Source: Protostelium mycophagum
Taxonomy: Eukaryota; Evosea; Variosea; Protosteliida; Protosteliaceae
Assembly: GCA_002081555.1 (NCBI GenBank)
Contig: MZNV01001521.1
Coordinates: 1 to 64,000, forward strand
DNA: 64,000 nt
Direction: 5' to 3'
Shown: positions 1 through 11,658 of the stretch, piece by piece
Layout of the letters: each line of letters begins with the position of its first letter
How positions within the stretch are numbered: the stretch's first letter is position 1
Translations under genes and position numbers: made by a program
The notes under the pieces: model-generated
Told to the model about the DNA's origin: nothing
The model's database searches: none
What the model saw: only the letters and a program-made list of their open reading frames with translations

Positions 1-470
1 TCAAACCAATAGAAGAGGTCAAACCAATAGAAGAGGTCAAACCAATAGAAGAGGTCAAACCAATAGAAGAGGTCAAACCAGAGGAAGAGGAAGTCAAACC
101 GACACCAGAGGAGGTCAAACCAATACCAGAGGAGGTCAAACCAATACCGGAGGAGGTCAAACCAACACACGAAGAGGTCAAACCAGAGGAAGAGGAAGTC
201 AAACCAATACCAGAGGAGGTCAAACCAGCAGAGGACACACTACAGGAAACAAATAACCACGAAGATGAACCACCACAAGAAGAGGTCAAACCAACACAAG
301 AAGAGGTCAAACCACAAGAAGTGGCCAAACCACCACGAGAAGAGGTCAAGCCAATACAAGAAGAGGTCAAACCACAAGAAGTGGCCAAACCACCACAAGA
401 AGAGGTCAAACCACCACAAGAAGAGGTCAAACCACAAGAAGAGGAGGTAGATGAAGAGGTCAAACCTGAA
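1..470 (+). repeat. Coding minisatellite, 18-bp unit (EEVKPI repeats)
   Basis: From base 1 an 18-bp unit, GAAGAGGTCAAACCAATA, is repeated almost perfectly about five times. It then degenerates into related units of 15-24 bp built on GAGGTCAAACCA up to about 470. All unit lengths are multiples of three and the frame stays open, so the array expands a Glu-Glu-Val-Lys-Pro repeat in the protein. The array continues off the left edge, so its full copy number is not visible. Confidence 0.9.
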
Positions 471-3400
471 GAGGAGGAGATTAAACCATTAGCTTATCAC
501 AAAGACGAATTCAAATCAAGGCCAGTTCAAAGGATGTCCAGCAACTACTTTGAAGAGGACAAGCGAGGTATTTATTTATACTCTTTAATTCGTTTTATAA
601 TTTATTAAATTATTTGGCTTTCTGCACTTGTGTAGTGTGCTTGCGATTTTGCACGATTTTATTTACAATAATAATTTTAATTATAAAGTCCAATTGTGTA
701 TTTTGACTATGCCATGACGCCTGTCGACATAAACTGTCGTTGTAGATGTGATCGTACTCTTGATGATCTATTTTTAGTGTCAACCAAAGTGTCAAAGATG
801 ACGAGCACTATGATTGGAGACTTGGAGAAAGCACAAGATTCACTCTCCATACTGCAAGACCGCATCTCTACAACTGTAAAAAATAATAATATTGCCGGTA
901 TCCTCATCATCGCAAAGACTGTACAACTTGTCAAAAAGGTGGGTTGTAGATCCTCAAAAGATCCGAAATTTCGGGGGAGATTTGAGTGAAAATTGACGGA
1001 GAATTCAGTACGTACAAGGGGACATTGAGGAGGAGTATTTGTATTACCCGACGCCTGAAGACGCCGCAGTCGTTCTAAAAAAAGATATGTACATTGATGA
1101 CGTCACCACAGTAGAGAAGGTATGAAACTTCGCGGATTCCGTACATGATTTGACAACAAAAACACACCCAAAATGCCAGTTTACATTGTCGTTGAGATGT
1201 CTCGATATATTGTCGTTACGACATATTCATTGTCGTAATGACATGGTGACAGGTCAATAAATTGCAAGTTGTAGTTTCAGGAATGATAGATTACGTAATT
1301 GACGAGATCAACGGACTCGCAGACGACACAATACAAGACATAAACATTAGCAACGAAGAGGTGAAATCCCCGCGAAATTTCGCGGAGATTTCCGGGAATT
1401 CTGAATATGACAGGTGGCTGTCAGCAATGTGGTAGAGACAATAACAGTGGTCCGAACTGTCAAAAAAGTAAAAGAATTCTTAAGAAAAAAAAATAATTTA
1501 TTTTTTGGCAGGTTGTAGATTACCTCAACCAAGAGCCAGAAATAGATACGTCATCGGAAGAAATCGGAAACGTCAGACGTGACGTCTCCGACAAATTATC
1601 CGAGATCAGGGGTAAATTATCCGCACCCTTCCTTTCTGAACCACAACCTTCTGACCAGTGTTTGTGGATGATATCTATTATTAGAAACATTAAGGCAGTG
1701 TTCGCGCTGGCCTGGGACCAAGTGGAGGGTTATCAAATGCCAAAAATGCAGACGCGGCCGAAGGCGTCGAACCCGGACGTTTCAGATCTGCGGACGGCCA
1801 ACCTAAACGGGATTCTAAAAATAGTACTCAATAATGTGAGAAGACATTGATATTGTCATCGAAAATTCGCTGAAAACTCAAGGTGATGGATAGTGCAGAA
1901 GAGGTATATGATGAGAGTTTGACAGGCGCTTTGAGGGTCGCGATTGCCGCAAGACAAATGCTCTCAATCGTCTCAAATTACCTGGACACTTTGTCCGAGG
2001 TCAGTACCGAAATTTCAACGAAATTTCACGGAAATCTTACTGAAATTTCAAAGCCGCCAGCACCTGCTCCAGAACCACCCACCACTTTTGCAATAAGATC
2101 ATCAACAGAAACAAACGCCTACAAGTATGTCAAAAATTCACATGAATTAATTTCATTGCTGCAAAGTTTATCAGTGATAAACACGTTAATTACCGCGGTT
2201 CTTACCGTGGTGAATCTGACATCTGGAATATTCAAAAGAAAATTCTAGAACTACAACGAGTCAACGAAATACTGAACCGCAACAGAGCGCTGGACTCTAA
2301 AAAGGATTCGAATCTGTTTTCACCACGTGAGTTTTCATCGAAATTTCAGTTGATTGTATTGACTCTCCAGCTCCGGCGCGTCAGCCGAATGCCGGAGATC
2401 ACGTTGAGATAGCACCAGAGCGTCTGGAGAAACTGAGAAGGATGACGGCCACAGCCGCAGGTATATAGACATCAATATTGTGTCAAGTCTTTGTGTTTGC
2501 GGTGTTGCCGCGACCAAATGTTGAGGCATAAGAAACGATGTTTTATTTGAGTATGCGTGAAGACTTGTGGCAATGCACCGTCTCGGCATTTGCGAAGCTC
2601 CTCATCGATTTTTCGCTGAAATTTCATCAGAGACATTAATGGAAGACATACAATATGTGAGGAAGAAGCTGTGGACGACAAAGACAGTCGAAGAGTGTCT
2701 TTATTTCTCATCAGTGGTCAGGTGTCTACAAAAGGTGATTATACCATGATCTGACTGTCTACAACGAGGCTGACCCGACAGGCGTGGTCCGACCCGACAG
2801 TTGATTTGAACAGTTTGGTGGTAAAAAGATCGATGACGTCACCACCCCTCTCCCCCGAGACTTTTGAAAAGGTAATATCACGAAATTGTAACCGTACATT
2901 TTGAATTCAAATTTTGGCGGGAAAATTTCTGAATGTGTCTGAATGGTTGCAGATCCAATCACTGAAGAGATTGACAAACAATATGCTGGAAGACATTGAA
3001 GGTGCAGTGACCGATGTTGTGCACAGATCCAATACCTCACCTCTCGCCACATTGACCACAGACACACAGTTCCTCAGAAAAGTCAGGACGGTAAGCGAAC
3101 CATCCCTCAGTATAGTGGATGACGTCATCAGGTGCTCGATTTGAACGGCAGCATTCTGGAAGATGACCAGTTTTGAGGGATTTAGATTTATTTTTGAATA
3201 AAAACCTAAAATAAACAATTTTTTTCCGAATTAAATTTTGGTCGACAGTGTTTCTCTTTGTGTCTACTCTGTGCATGCTTTTGTACACACTGCACATCTC
3301 TCACCAGCTTGCTGATCCTAAAAGGTGACCTTCTGAACCTCTCCTGAAGGAATAGACATCGACATTAAGGTTGGAAAACTTTTACATGTTGAGTGGACAG

Positions 3401-3498
3401 ACCCTCTATTTACAAATCACAAAGGACTTAGAATATTAGAAAAGGTGTTACTTTCAGAAGAAGGAATGGAAATAGAGACAAGGTCTGTATCTGCATAG
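1..3498 (+). CDS. Unrecognised helical protein with PEVK-like N-terminal repeats (5' partial, many exons)
   Basis: The gene enters from the left edge. The first exon, in frame 3 and ending near 567, encodes E-E-V-K-P-I/P/Q repeats rich in Pro, Glu, Val and Lys. Further exons follow at 778-940 (IGDLEKAQDSL..., helical), about 1027-1119, 1281-1361, 1412-1470, 1512-1835, 1885-2000, about 2050-2166, 2348-2460, 2957-3089 and 3380-3498. They are separated by short GT-AG introns and encode charged alpha-helical segments such as AAKTVQLVKK-like and KILELQRVNEILNRNRAL. The first splice is phase-consistent (g|tg gives VSTKVSK). The last exon reads VGKLLHVEWTDPLFTNHKG and stops at 3496-3498. I recognise no domain. 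The repeats resemble titin PEVK or a disordered spacer, but that is only a compositional likeness. Several internal exon limits (2050-2960) are uncertain. The gene converges on PARP1. Confidence 0.6.
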
Positions 3499-3676
3499 AT
3501 TTTCGTTTGTCTGGTTTAAACGTGGGCAGAAGGAATGAGATGGCATGATCTCACAACGCATTCAGTGCTAAAAGGGTTGCAGACAACGAATTGACCCAAA
3601 AAATACGCAATCAATTTTAAATATTTTATTGACCTTTTACATTACGATTGTCTTCAGGTTTTTATTGATGAGATGC

Positions 3677-6600
3677 TCAGTAGAATCTGACTTTCAGGAG
3701 AAACCTCGTCCTGATCTGTGCGGTATCGTACACGATGAACTCATTGTGAGAGCATGATGTAGACATTCCTGTCTTCTTCAACTTTCCTGTCGGAATTACT
3801 GTTCCGTTGTCCCTGTTGCGAGTCAGTAACTTGCGTGTGAAGAGCAATACAATGTTCATTGGGAAAGGGAGAATACATCTTGGCGGCTTTGCCGCAACCA
3901 AAAACACTTTGGCTCCAATCCACATGAAGGTCTCACATGATGATGTCTTCAGACTCATCGGGTGCCGTCATTCCTAACGCCTGAGTAGAGTGTGTTCCGG
4001 CGGGCGCTGTCATGTTTCAGAAAAGTCACAAAACTGTCAGACTTACCCTTCTCCATGTATGTGTCACGCTTGACCTTGTTGATGTCTCCCAGGGCGACTT
4101 CGTTGAGGATCATAAAACCAACGGGATGCTGTGGGCTGGCAAAACAATAGCTTCCAGACTTGCTGATGACGTCAGCAAAGTAGACACCTGTCCAAAATGT
4201 CAGTTTGACATATTTCGTAGAAATTTCTGACCCTTTCCGAAACGGTAACCAGAAACTGGAGCTTCTGGGGGGGCGATTCTGAGACCTTGAGACAGGATAC
4301 CGACCCAGTTGGTAAGACGTGACCCGTGCCACAGAAGGTATCTGTTGTTCTTCTTCTCCCAAGGCTGGAAACGAGCCTCTTCTCCCTCTCTGTCCACCTT
4401 TTCTTTTCAAAATTTGAATTTTCCCGCCAAAACTCACCTCAAAGATGTCTTCAATAGATATCTTAAAGTTGGAGAAGTATTTGGAATCGTGACTGGTGAG
4501 CGCGTAGTTTTCGAGCTGCTTGTAGAGCTCCCCGGTCTTGTCTAAAGGTGTCATGGTGGTCTTCAACTTCTTGTAAGACAAGTCAAGAGCGTTGGTGTCG
4601 GATTCACCCTCCTCCATCTTCAATAGACTGGTCGCAATCTCAATGTCTCTGAGCGTCTACAACTCGTCAGTTTTAATTTTTTGAGAAAATCTGGGGGATT
4701 TTCCGGGAAAAGAATGAGAAAAATAGGCGAAAATTCGACTTACGTCCAATAATTGGATTTTGCTGTCCATGATATCCTTGTTGTCAATGACAGGGGGCTT
4801 AGACCTCCCAAAGTCTTGAGGAATCTACAACCATAAATTTTCCTGCCAAAATCTCGAGTGCGTCGTAATATCTCACCAGAGTGTAAAACTTGTTGGTCAA
4901 ACCGATGACCTCCTTCTTGTCCTCTCTGTCAATTGCTCGGGAAATATCGCTGAGGCAAGTGTATCCCTCTTTGATTTGTGTTTTGGTCAGTTTTCCCAGT
5001 GGCATTTTCTTCACATCGATTTCCTAGAAAAGTCAGGCGTTGTAGATGAGAAACGAGATTTCCCGCTAAAAATCACTCACGAGTTCGGCAAGGGTACTCT
5101 TCATCATTTCTATATCAAACATGAGAGAGACGACACTCTGAACTCTTTGGGGCAGTTTGGAGTTTGTCGCCTGTCGAAAATGAGTATATAACCTGAAGAT
5201 CACGTGGTCCATCTACAATTGTGTTTGTTTGTTTATAATAAAAATTCACCTTGCTGACATCCAACATCTTGGTGTCTGCGTTCTCGTCATCACCATAATC
5301 TACAACCCGTCAATTCAAACATCCCCGAGACATGTCGACACTCACCGACGTCGACAGGGTACATTTTTCCGGGAACTTTCTCAAAGTTGTGGCGGGTGTC
5401 CCAGTCATTGGCGGTCTTGTCGGTATATTGTGTAAAGAAGAATTGTTTCGCGGCGCTGGCACTGGAGAAGGCCTTGTCGGTGTTGTTCCCGGGCTCACCC
5501 ACTATTTGCTTTTAATATTTTGATCTTTCACAGACGCAAAGAGAATTTAAATTCGATTGTTATCGTGAGCATCTACAACGATGTAATGTGTCACCTCTTC
5601 CCCATCTTCTGTAGACGACATAATCGCTCTTCTTTGTATCGTGCTCCAACACTTGACAAGCCCAGAAAGTGTTTCTTCCTCTGATACCTGCAGTGACATC
5701 TGCCTGTCAAAATGTCAAGATGACGTGTAATGACGTCATCACTTACCATATTGAGCATGACAGTGAAACACTCCTTTCCTTCCTCAAGAACGTGGTAATG
5801 TTCCCCATTCTTATAATAAGCATCCACAACAGATCTACACCACTCAGCTCCATGACAACTTGTCGTTGTAGACTGACCTGCCCTTACGTATGACCTTCAA
5901 CTTGCCTTCCTTCTCCTCAGTTTCTTTCCTCTTTGCCTTGCTTTCTCTCTCTTTAACGGCTTCTTCTTTGTCATCAGCCTTCACCAAAACAGTGTAACTT
6001 CCCACATCCTCGAATTTTCCGGCCTGACATATGTCTGTCAGATGTGACATGTGTCAAAATGACAGGCGTCACCTTGATGCTGTCGTATACCCAGTCTTCG
6101 GTGACTGTGGGGATGGAGCTCTTGAGTGCTTTTTGTGCCTTTTCGGGCTCCGCCTTGACCCCCTCATCAGACGTGATGACGTAGGACACTTTAGTGGTGA
6201 GCTTGTCTTTCAAACCCAGTGCTTTCCCGCCATATTTCTGGAGACTTTGAGACCGGTCTCGTTGTAGATTCACGAATTGATCACCTGAACAGTTTGGTTG
6301 AAGCGCGTTTTTGGGACGGAGAGACGTCCAATGACATAGAATACGATGTCATCAAACAAATCATCAGATGCTTCCACCACCTCAGAAGCTTCCTCCTCTG
6401 CAAAAATTAATTCTCTACATCGTTGTAGATGGTCCAAAATTCTGATTTGAGATGACGTCATACCTCTTTGTTTTTTGAAAGACTTGTATTTCTGGGCCCA
6501 GCCGGAGGGCTTGCTCCATTTTACTCTCTTTAAGGCGTCGTTACTTCTAAATGTACACTTGGACCACGCAGAAGCGTCACCATGACACTTGTATTTTCCT

Positions 6601-7600
6601 GACAAATGTCATTTTGACGTCTAAACGTCAAAAAGATTACCATGGTGGAAGCTGATGCGGTTCTGGCCGCACTCAGGGCAGGGAGGAATTTTCCCGCGCA
6701 AAATTCCGTCAGAGATCTTGTCGATGAGGTCAGGTTTCCCCCCTTTATCGTGCAAGCCGTTATCACTAAAGATTTCAGTCTGGTTGTAGAGACTGGATCT
6801 CATTTTCCAAGAAACCCACAGCAGAGATGGTGGATAAGAGTGATCATCGGCACTTACGTCATCATCTCTTTGAGGACATTGAGATTGTCATAATCTCTTC
6901 TGAGCAAGTCCTTGATGATCCATAGCTCTTTGACTTCGGCTTCGGTGTACGCGTCGTTGCCTGGTGTGGAATCTTCGCCCTCTTCTTCTCCCTCTTCTTT
7001 TGTTTTTTTCGCCTCTTAATGTGTATTCAGTCTCTTTCATTGTCGAATGATCATCAAATTGCTGCCATGTTATTATTTCAATCTGCAGCTCCGCTGGAGA
7101 AAAGTAATTTCAGAGGATGGGTGTGGCCTTTAAGGACATGTACCTTCGTCGTTTCCGTCATCCTCTGCCTTCCTCTTCTTAGAGTCGTCCTCGTCAGCAC
7201 AGAATCTCTTGATCTTGGGGAGGTCGTTAGGTCTCAAGGAGTTCAAGCCCTTGAGTTTGCTTGCAGCGATCTTGCCCTTTTTCTATGGGCCATGTTAACA
7301 TGAAATGAAACAGAGAGGCAAAATGAGAGAACATGGCGACTCACACTAAAAAAGCATTGCGTATGGAACCATTGTCTGTACTCTCCATCGAATTTATCGG
7401 ATATGACCAGCTCACCGACACGGATGACGTCCTTCTCTATAGTCTGTTTGCAGTGTTTGCACTGGATTGAGTCAGTCCTCTCTCATATTCGACGGATGAC
7501 AATCTATGGTATTAAGTGTATTGACCTTAGAACGAGCTGATTTCGCATATTCGAGTTGGTAATCCTCTTTAATCTGTGGCTTCTCATCGTCGGCTGACAT
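3677..7600 (-). CDS. PARP1: Poly(ADP-ribose) polymerase 1-type (PARP1)
   Basis: This is a nuclear DNA-break sensor that adds ADP-ribose chains from NAD+. About 20 exons run leftwards from [21 protein letters not shown] at 7600. Domains in order are: one zf-PARP finger (CKHC...WFHTQCF, 7330-7490); PADR1/Zn3 ([14 protein letters not shown], 6600-6820); BRCT ([11 protein letters not shown], 5990-6240); WGR (5300-5830); regulatory helical domain (4450-5200); ART catalytic domain (3677-4450). The catalytic triad is visible: His in LLWHGSR, Tyr in YFADVISKS and Glu in NEFIVYD. The C-terminus FLLKVRFY matches the family end, so the gene is whole. Vertebrate PARP1 has two N-terminal zf-PARP fingers; I find only one here, followed directly by the [11 protein letters not shown] linker. 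Introns carry TCTACAAC and TTTTGGCGGGAAA motifs. An E2F-like site lies about 60 bp upstream of the ATG. Confidence 0.96.
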
Positions 7601-7660
7601 GGTCGCTGATTGTATGGGAAGACTGACCCACTGTTTGTTTCGGAGAAGTGCTACCCGGAA

Positions 7661-7674
7661 TTTTGGCGGGAAAA
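7661..7674 (+). promoter_or_regulatory. E2F-like site upstream of PARP1
   Basis: TTTTGGCGGGAAAA is an exact match to the classical E2F/DP consensus (TTTSSCGC flanked by A/T). It sits 61 bp upstream of the PARP1 start codon, where a promoter would be in so compact a genome. The same string recurs in many introns of this window, so promoter function is an inference. Confidence 0.4.
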
Positions 7675-8340
7675 AACCATCTCACATTTTTGTGCGACTA
7701 CATCACAACCTGAAATATAATCATTTTTTTTTAAAATTATCAGTGGTAATCAATTTAGACGTTTAAAAGTGCGATAATTACCGTAGAAGGGTTCGGTATG
7801 AATCCGTGCGACACAAGTAACAACCGCAATGAGTTTCTGCCCGTTAAATCTTCTTCTTTTAAAGAAGAATCTATATACAAAATTTGGTTTTAAAAAAATC
7901 AATTGGCGGACGAGAATAGACCACAAACAGATCTACCAACTCACTGAGTCTCACAGTGTGCTGATACAGGGAACTTGACATAAACATAGCCAAAAAAGTG
8001 ATTATCATGTTCCAAAAATGGCTTTCTCGCATTTTCAATTATGCAGTAAAATGAATCCGCCGCACAGTATTATAAAAATATTTCAAGAAACTTATCATGG
8101 ACACAAACTTTTAATTGAGTATTAAAGAATAAGACCGCCTCAGTGTCACTGTCTGAATACTGGCAACCAAAAGTGGGAGGTGGTATTCCTGGATTGATAT
8201 TTCCGCAGAGATTTCTTCGCACTTTTCTGAGGGTTGCTATGACATCCGGAAGAATATTCTCTTGAGGCCGCGAACATTCTTCCTTCCGGTTGTAGACGTG
8301 ACACACACTCCCAAAAAGAGTAAAACATCCGATTGCCAAC
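7675..8340. other. Divergent intergenic region between PARP1 and membrane-protein gene
   Basis: About 670 bp with no gene that I can support. It is AT-rich with one short Pur-rich stretch (AAAGAAGAAT). It probably holds the 5' regions of the two divergent genes. A 90-codon open frame on the minus strand (8070-8342) is discussed among the rejected items. Confidence 0.5.
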
Positions 8341-9061
8341 ATGAAGCAAACGGAGCCCCTCTTTGGAGAGACAAACCCTCAGGTAGGTCAAGTTTCTGTG
8401 AATCCATTGTGATCTTTTGTCTGAGAGCTGACGATATGTAGAAAAAACTCTTGTTTTATGGAGGATTCTTTATCATCACCGCATGGGTGATAGTAAGTCT
8501 TGAGTGTGATGTTAGTAATCTAATTGAGCCCAGTTTTGTCTCGCTATCGGCTTGACATGGACATTTAAATACAGCTGGAGACATGCTCCTCTACTCCTTA
8601 TCCTGCTCTTTGTCTTCTCCTTGGTGGTCGTCATGGTATGTCAACATTTTTTCAAAACAGGCTATTTTATTCTGATTATCGCAGTATATGTGGAACCGCA
8701 ATGATGAGGATTCTAGAATCAACCTCGCTTTCATTTTTATGGTGAGTCCTATACAAGTTAATAATGACTAACTTCTCAGATTGTCCTCCTCTTTGCCGTC
8801 GGTATTGCTATGAACTGTTTTATTTGGGGTGGCTACGGCATTCCTCCTCCTCCTCTGCAATGGTACTTGCTTCTTCTTCATTCATCAGACAGAAACCTTA
8901 CACACCACAGCGACAATGGTCTTTTCAACTTAACCTCTAAAGTGTGTTCTCCAGTCGCAACGTGCTCTCGCGGACTCACACCAATCTACTATCCCAACAA
9001 CAACCCACCTTCGATCGGCTGCGCCAATGTTACTTTCCCGAAGCCCAAACCACCAAAGTGA
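8341..9061 (+). CDS. Small multi-pass membrane protein, unrecognised
   Basis: Five exons join in phase: MKQTEPLFGETNPQ | KKLLFYGGFFIITAWVI | FCLAIGLTWTFKY...VVVM | YMWNRNDEDSRINLAFIFM | IVLLFAVGIAMNCFIWGG... to a stop at 9059-9061, giving about 170 residues. Introns are 40-60 nt with GTAAGT/GTATGT donors and CAG/TAG acceptors. Hydrophobic segments around residues 16-38, 48-65 and 78-105 suggest three or four transmembrane helices. A Cys- and Asn-rich tail follows (SKVCSPVATCSRG..., with NLT and NVT glycosylation sequons), which is probably lumenal or extracellular. I do not recognise the family. The gene is divergent from PARP1 and convergent with the EGF-repeat gene downstream. Confidence 0.75.
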
Positions 9062-9302
9062 ATACAAAAGTGAACATGGTGCATTTTTTTGTGTATGTCA
9101 ATGTCATCGATCAATTCCATGGCATCTCACACAATCTCAATCTTGTTCATGTACATTTTATTTTTAGCTCATAAATAAAGACGTTCGTTCGCCAAAAGTA
9201 CAAGTGCCAGCACCAAAAGCCATGAATACCTCATGACTTGTGCTTGTGAACACACGTTATAATCGGTGCACTACAACAGTTAGAATCTCGAAGTACACCA
9301 TT

Positions 9303-10672
9303 TCAGAATAAATTCACCATCTCGCCAGCGGGGCAAGGAGGGTCGCATATTGGTTCACAAGTTCCATTCGTAGTACGAGTGAAGTTCTCTGGACATTTCC
9401 CATGACAGATGAATGTCCCAACGACATTGATGCATTGTAGATGAGGGTCACAGTAGCCCCCTTCCGCACATTCGTCTAAATCTACAAGATCATTTAATTT
9501 ATTTAATCTTATGATTTATAATAATAGATCTTTTTAATGGAAGGGGTTGAAAAACCAGTATGAATTTTACCTTCAAAACAGTTTGGCCCAGTGAAGCCAG
9601 TCCCGGTACAATTGCAGACTCCCGGCTTGTCGCAGACTCCACCGTTCGCGCACCCATTTGGACAAGAAGGGATACACCCTCCTTGTGAGGTTATGCCATT
9701 ACCCGTGTAACCTGTTCGCTGATGAGCACCACATCTCAGTACATTTTTGAGACCTGAGGGGCAGGAAGTACAATAGTACGAGCCTGGTAAGTTTTTGCAC
9801 TTGGTTTTTGGATCGCAATATTTGGTCTTGTTTCTATCCAAACACTCTTGTATGTCTTTCTCACAAAATCGCCCGGTCCAGCCAGTTCCTGTACAACATC
9901 ACCATGTTTCATCTACAACCGTCAGATTACCGGCACATTCGCAACTGTCAGGACCGACACATGGCGTGCCATGTTGACATTTGTCACCACAAACTGGAGT
10001 CTTACATTCTGGACCTGGTTTTTTGAGCGATTCCAAAGAATTTGTTTTTTTGGATTTTCGAAACAATCACCTATCCATCTGCTGGTATTGCAAGCGCACA
10101 TATTTGGTCCAACACAAACACCACCGTTTGCGCAGCCAGGAATACACAGCGCGGTCTCACAACCAGCACCGACGTATCCTGGTAGACAATCGCATTGATT
10201 CGGATGAGAACAGTTCTATCAAAAATGTCAGTTTGACATGAACGAAGAGGACCGACCCCGTGTACGCAGCCGTGAGTGTCGCAACTGATTATGTTACAGG
10301 CAGAGCCCTTCCAACCAGAAGAGCAAGCGCACTGTCCTGGCAAGAATAAGAAGGTGACATATTACACTCTGTACCTGGTGAAATGCAAGCGCCGTTCACA
10401 CAAAAAGGTTCGCAGACAGCTGTGAAGAATAAGTCAAAGGATTTTCTTAGTTTCGTACGTATTTCGCATCGGGGACCACCCCATCCCTTGATACACCCAC
10501 AAGCTCCTCCACCGGGTAAGCATCTACAACGTGTCACGATATTTTTCGATTGATTTTTTCTGTCTCACTTTCCGTTGACGCACGGTGGGTCACATACATC
10601 TTGGCCCTCTACAATGCCAACGTGAGATATCGAGACTAAAAATAGGAGCAGGAGGCTGCAACAAAGATTCAT
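9303..10672 (-). CDS. Secreted EGF-like repeat protein
   Basis: The start MNLCCSLLLLFLVSISHVG is a clear signal peptide. About eight exons then encode a string of Cys-rich EGF-like modules: CDPPCVNG, CRCLPGGGACGCIKGWGGPRCE, CEPFCVNGACISPG, CACSSGWKGSACN, CDCLPGYVGAGCETALCIPGCANGGVC, CTGTGWTGRFCEKDIQECLDRN (calcium-binding type), CPNGCANGGVCDKPGVCNCTGTGFTGPNC and DECAEGGYCDPHLQCINVVG. The last exon ends GEMVNLF at 9303. I see no transmembrane segment, so it is likely an extracellular matrix or secreted ligand-type protein. The cb-EGF pattern (D-E-C...N) indicates calcium binding and hydroxylation of Asp/Asn. The precise orthologue cannot be told. Introns are 38-60 nt; one carries CTAAAAATAG near 10632. 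Confidence 0.88.
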
Positions 10673-10889
10673 GAGTATGTTGTGTTCTCTGACGTCGAAG
10701 AAGAGCTCTTATGGATATTGCTCGAAGCAGCGGTGTTCCTGGAAATGGAAGGTCTGGAACAAGGCACGATCGAAAGGGTGGGAAAAACACCATCATTTGG
10801 AAGTTCTGGTGTGCATGTCAGCACGTGTCGGAGAACCCTCAAACAATTGAAACAATTCAAAACCAAACTTTTTAATGTTGTTAGAACAA

Positions 10890-11514
10890 CAGAGAAGTCG
10901 AAAGAGGAGTAGAAGAGGAGTACTGTACTGTCAGATGGAAGATAATGATCGACTGCGATGTTCGTCCACATCAGAGGGTTCTAAGTCTACAAATGAGACG
11001 ATTTCAGCTCATAATTCTCGTTGCTAGAAATTTCTTGATATTTCATCGTTCAGACGATCAAGTACCTCCCTGAGTCTTATTCTGAAATGGCCATCTACAA
11101 AGTCACGAAGTATATCATTTACATTCGCAAGTCGTTCTTCTCCGTCTACTACATGGTGTCAGTCCAACCGTTCGAAGAAGTTAGTCACATGATCCAATTT
11201 ACAACGAACAAATTTTAAATTTCGGCACTATCACATAGATCCAAAGACACACCGACGATCAACTGGATGGAAAAGGAAAGACTCGAGGTCATCGCACTGG
11301 TACGCGTTGGTGGTCTCTACACGCTGATGCAGAATATAGGGCCGAGAGGGAGAACGTTGGATCGTACGATGTTTACAGGATAATGTGGGAAAATGAAATG
11401 CGTCAAAAAGAGCAGAGGTGTGGAGCACCAAAATATAAGCTGATACAAAAGCTTACAAATGTTTTACAAATAGATCTCAGTCAGGAAGCATTCGGTGTGT
11501 TGAGATATAGATAA
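10890..11514 (+). CDS. Unrecognised protein, 3' exons supported, 5' end uncertain
   Basis: Four exons join with consistent phase. They are ...VERGVEEEYCTVRWKIMIDC (ending about 10979), TIKYLPESYSEMAIYKVTKY (about 11054-11178), IQRHTDDQLDGKGKTRGHR (11239-11299) and EYRAERENVGSYDVYRIM...FGVLRYR stop (11333-11514). Acceptors are TTCAG, CATAG and TGCAG. The final exon is charged and helical (MWENEMRQKEQRCGAPKYKL). I do not recognise a domain. The 5' part is unclear: an open frame from 10682 (VEEELLWILLEAAVFLEMEG) may contribute an exon. The gene is followed closely by the universal stress protein on the same strand, 144 bp from stop to start. Confidence 0.5.
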
Positions 11515-11658
11515 ATGCATTGTAATACCCTCTTTCCATATCATGTCTTCATATTAATAGCTTCGTGTCTCTTCGAAACACCACGACATTTGCGGGTTTT
11601 GATGCGAAAATACGAATTTCTAAAATCAAACGCTCTACACGCCACACCTGACGTCACG

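Noticed and set aside
5690-5893. Plus-strand frames within PARP1
   Set aside because: Antisense of exons confirmed by PARP1 homology.
8070-8342. 90-codon minus-strand frame starting MLAIGCFTLFGSVCHV, overlapping the start codon of the plus-strand membrane protein
   Set aside because: No homology, and its start overlaps a well-supported plus-strand ATG by two bases. It may be a short secreted peptide, but nothing else supports it.
10669-10971. 100-codon minus-strand frame MWTNIAVDHYLPSD upstream of the EGF-repeat gene
   Set aside because: Low-complexity Ser/Thr-rich antisense reading of a region that reads better as plus-strand coding. No domain or splice support.
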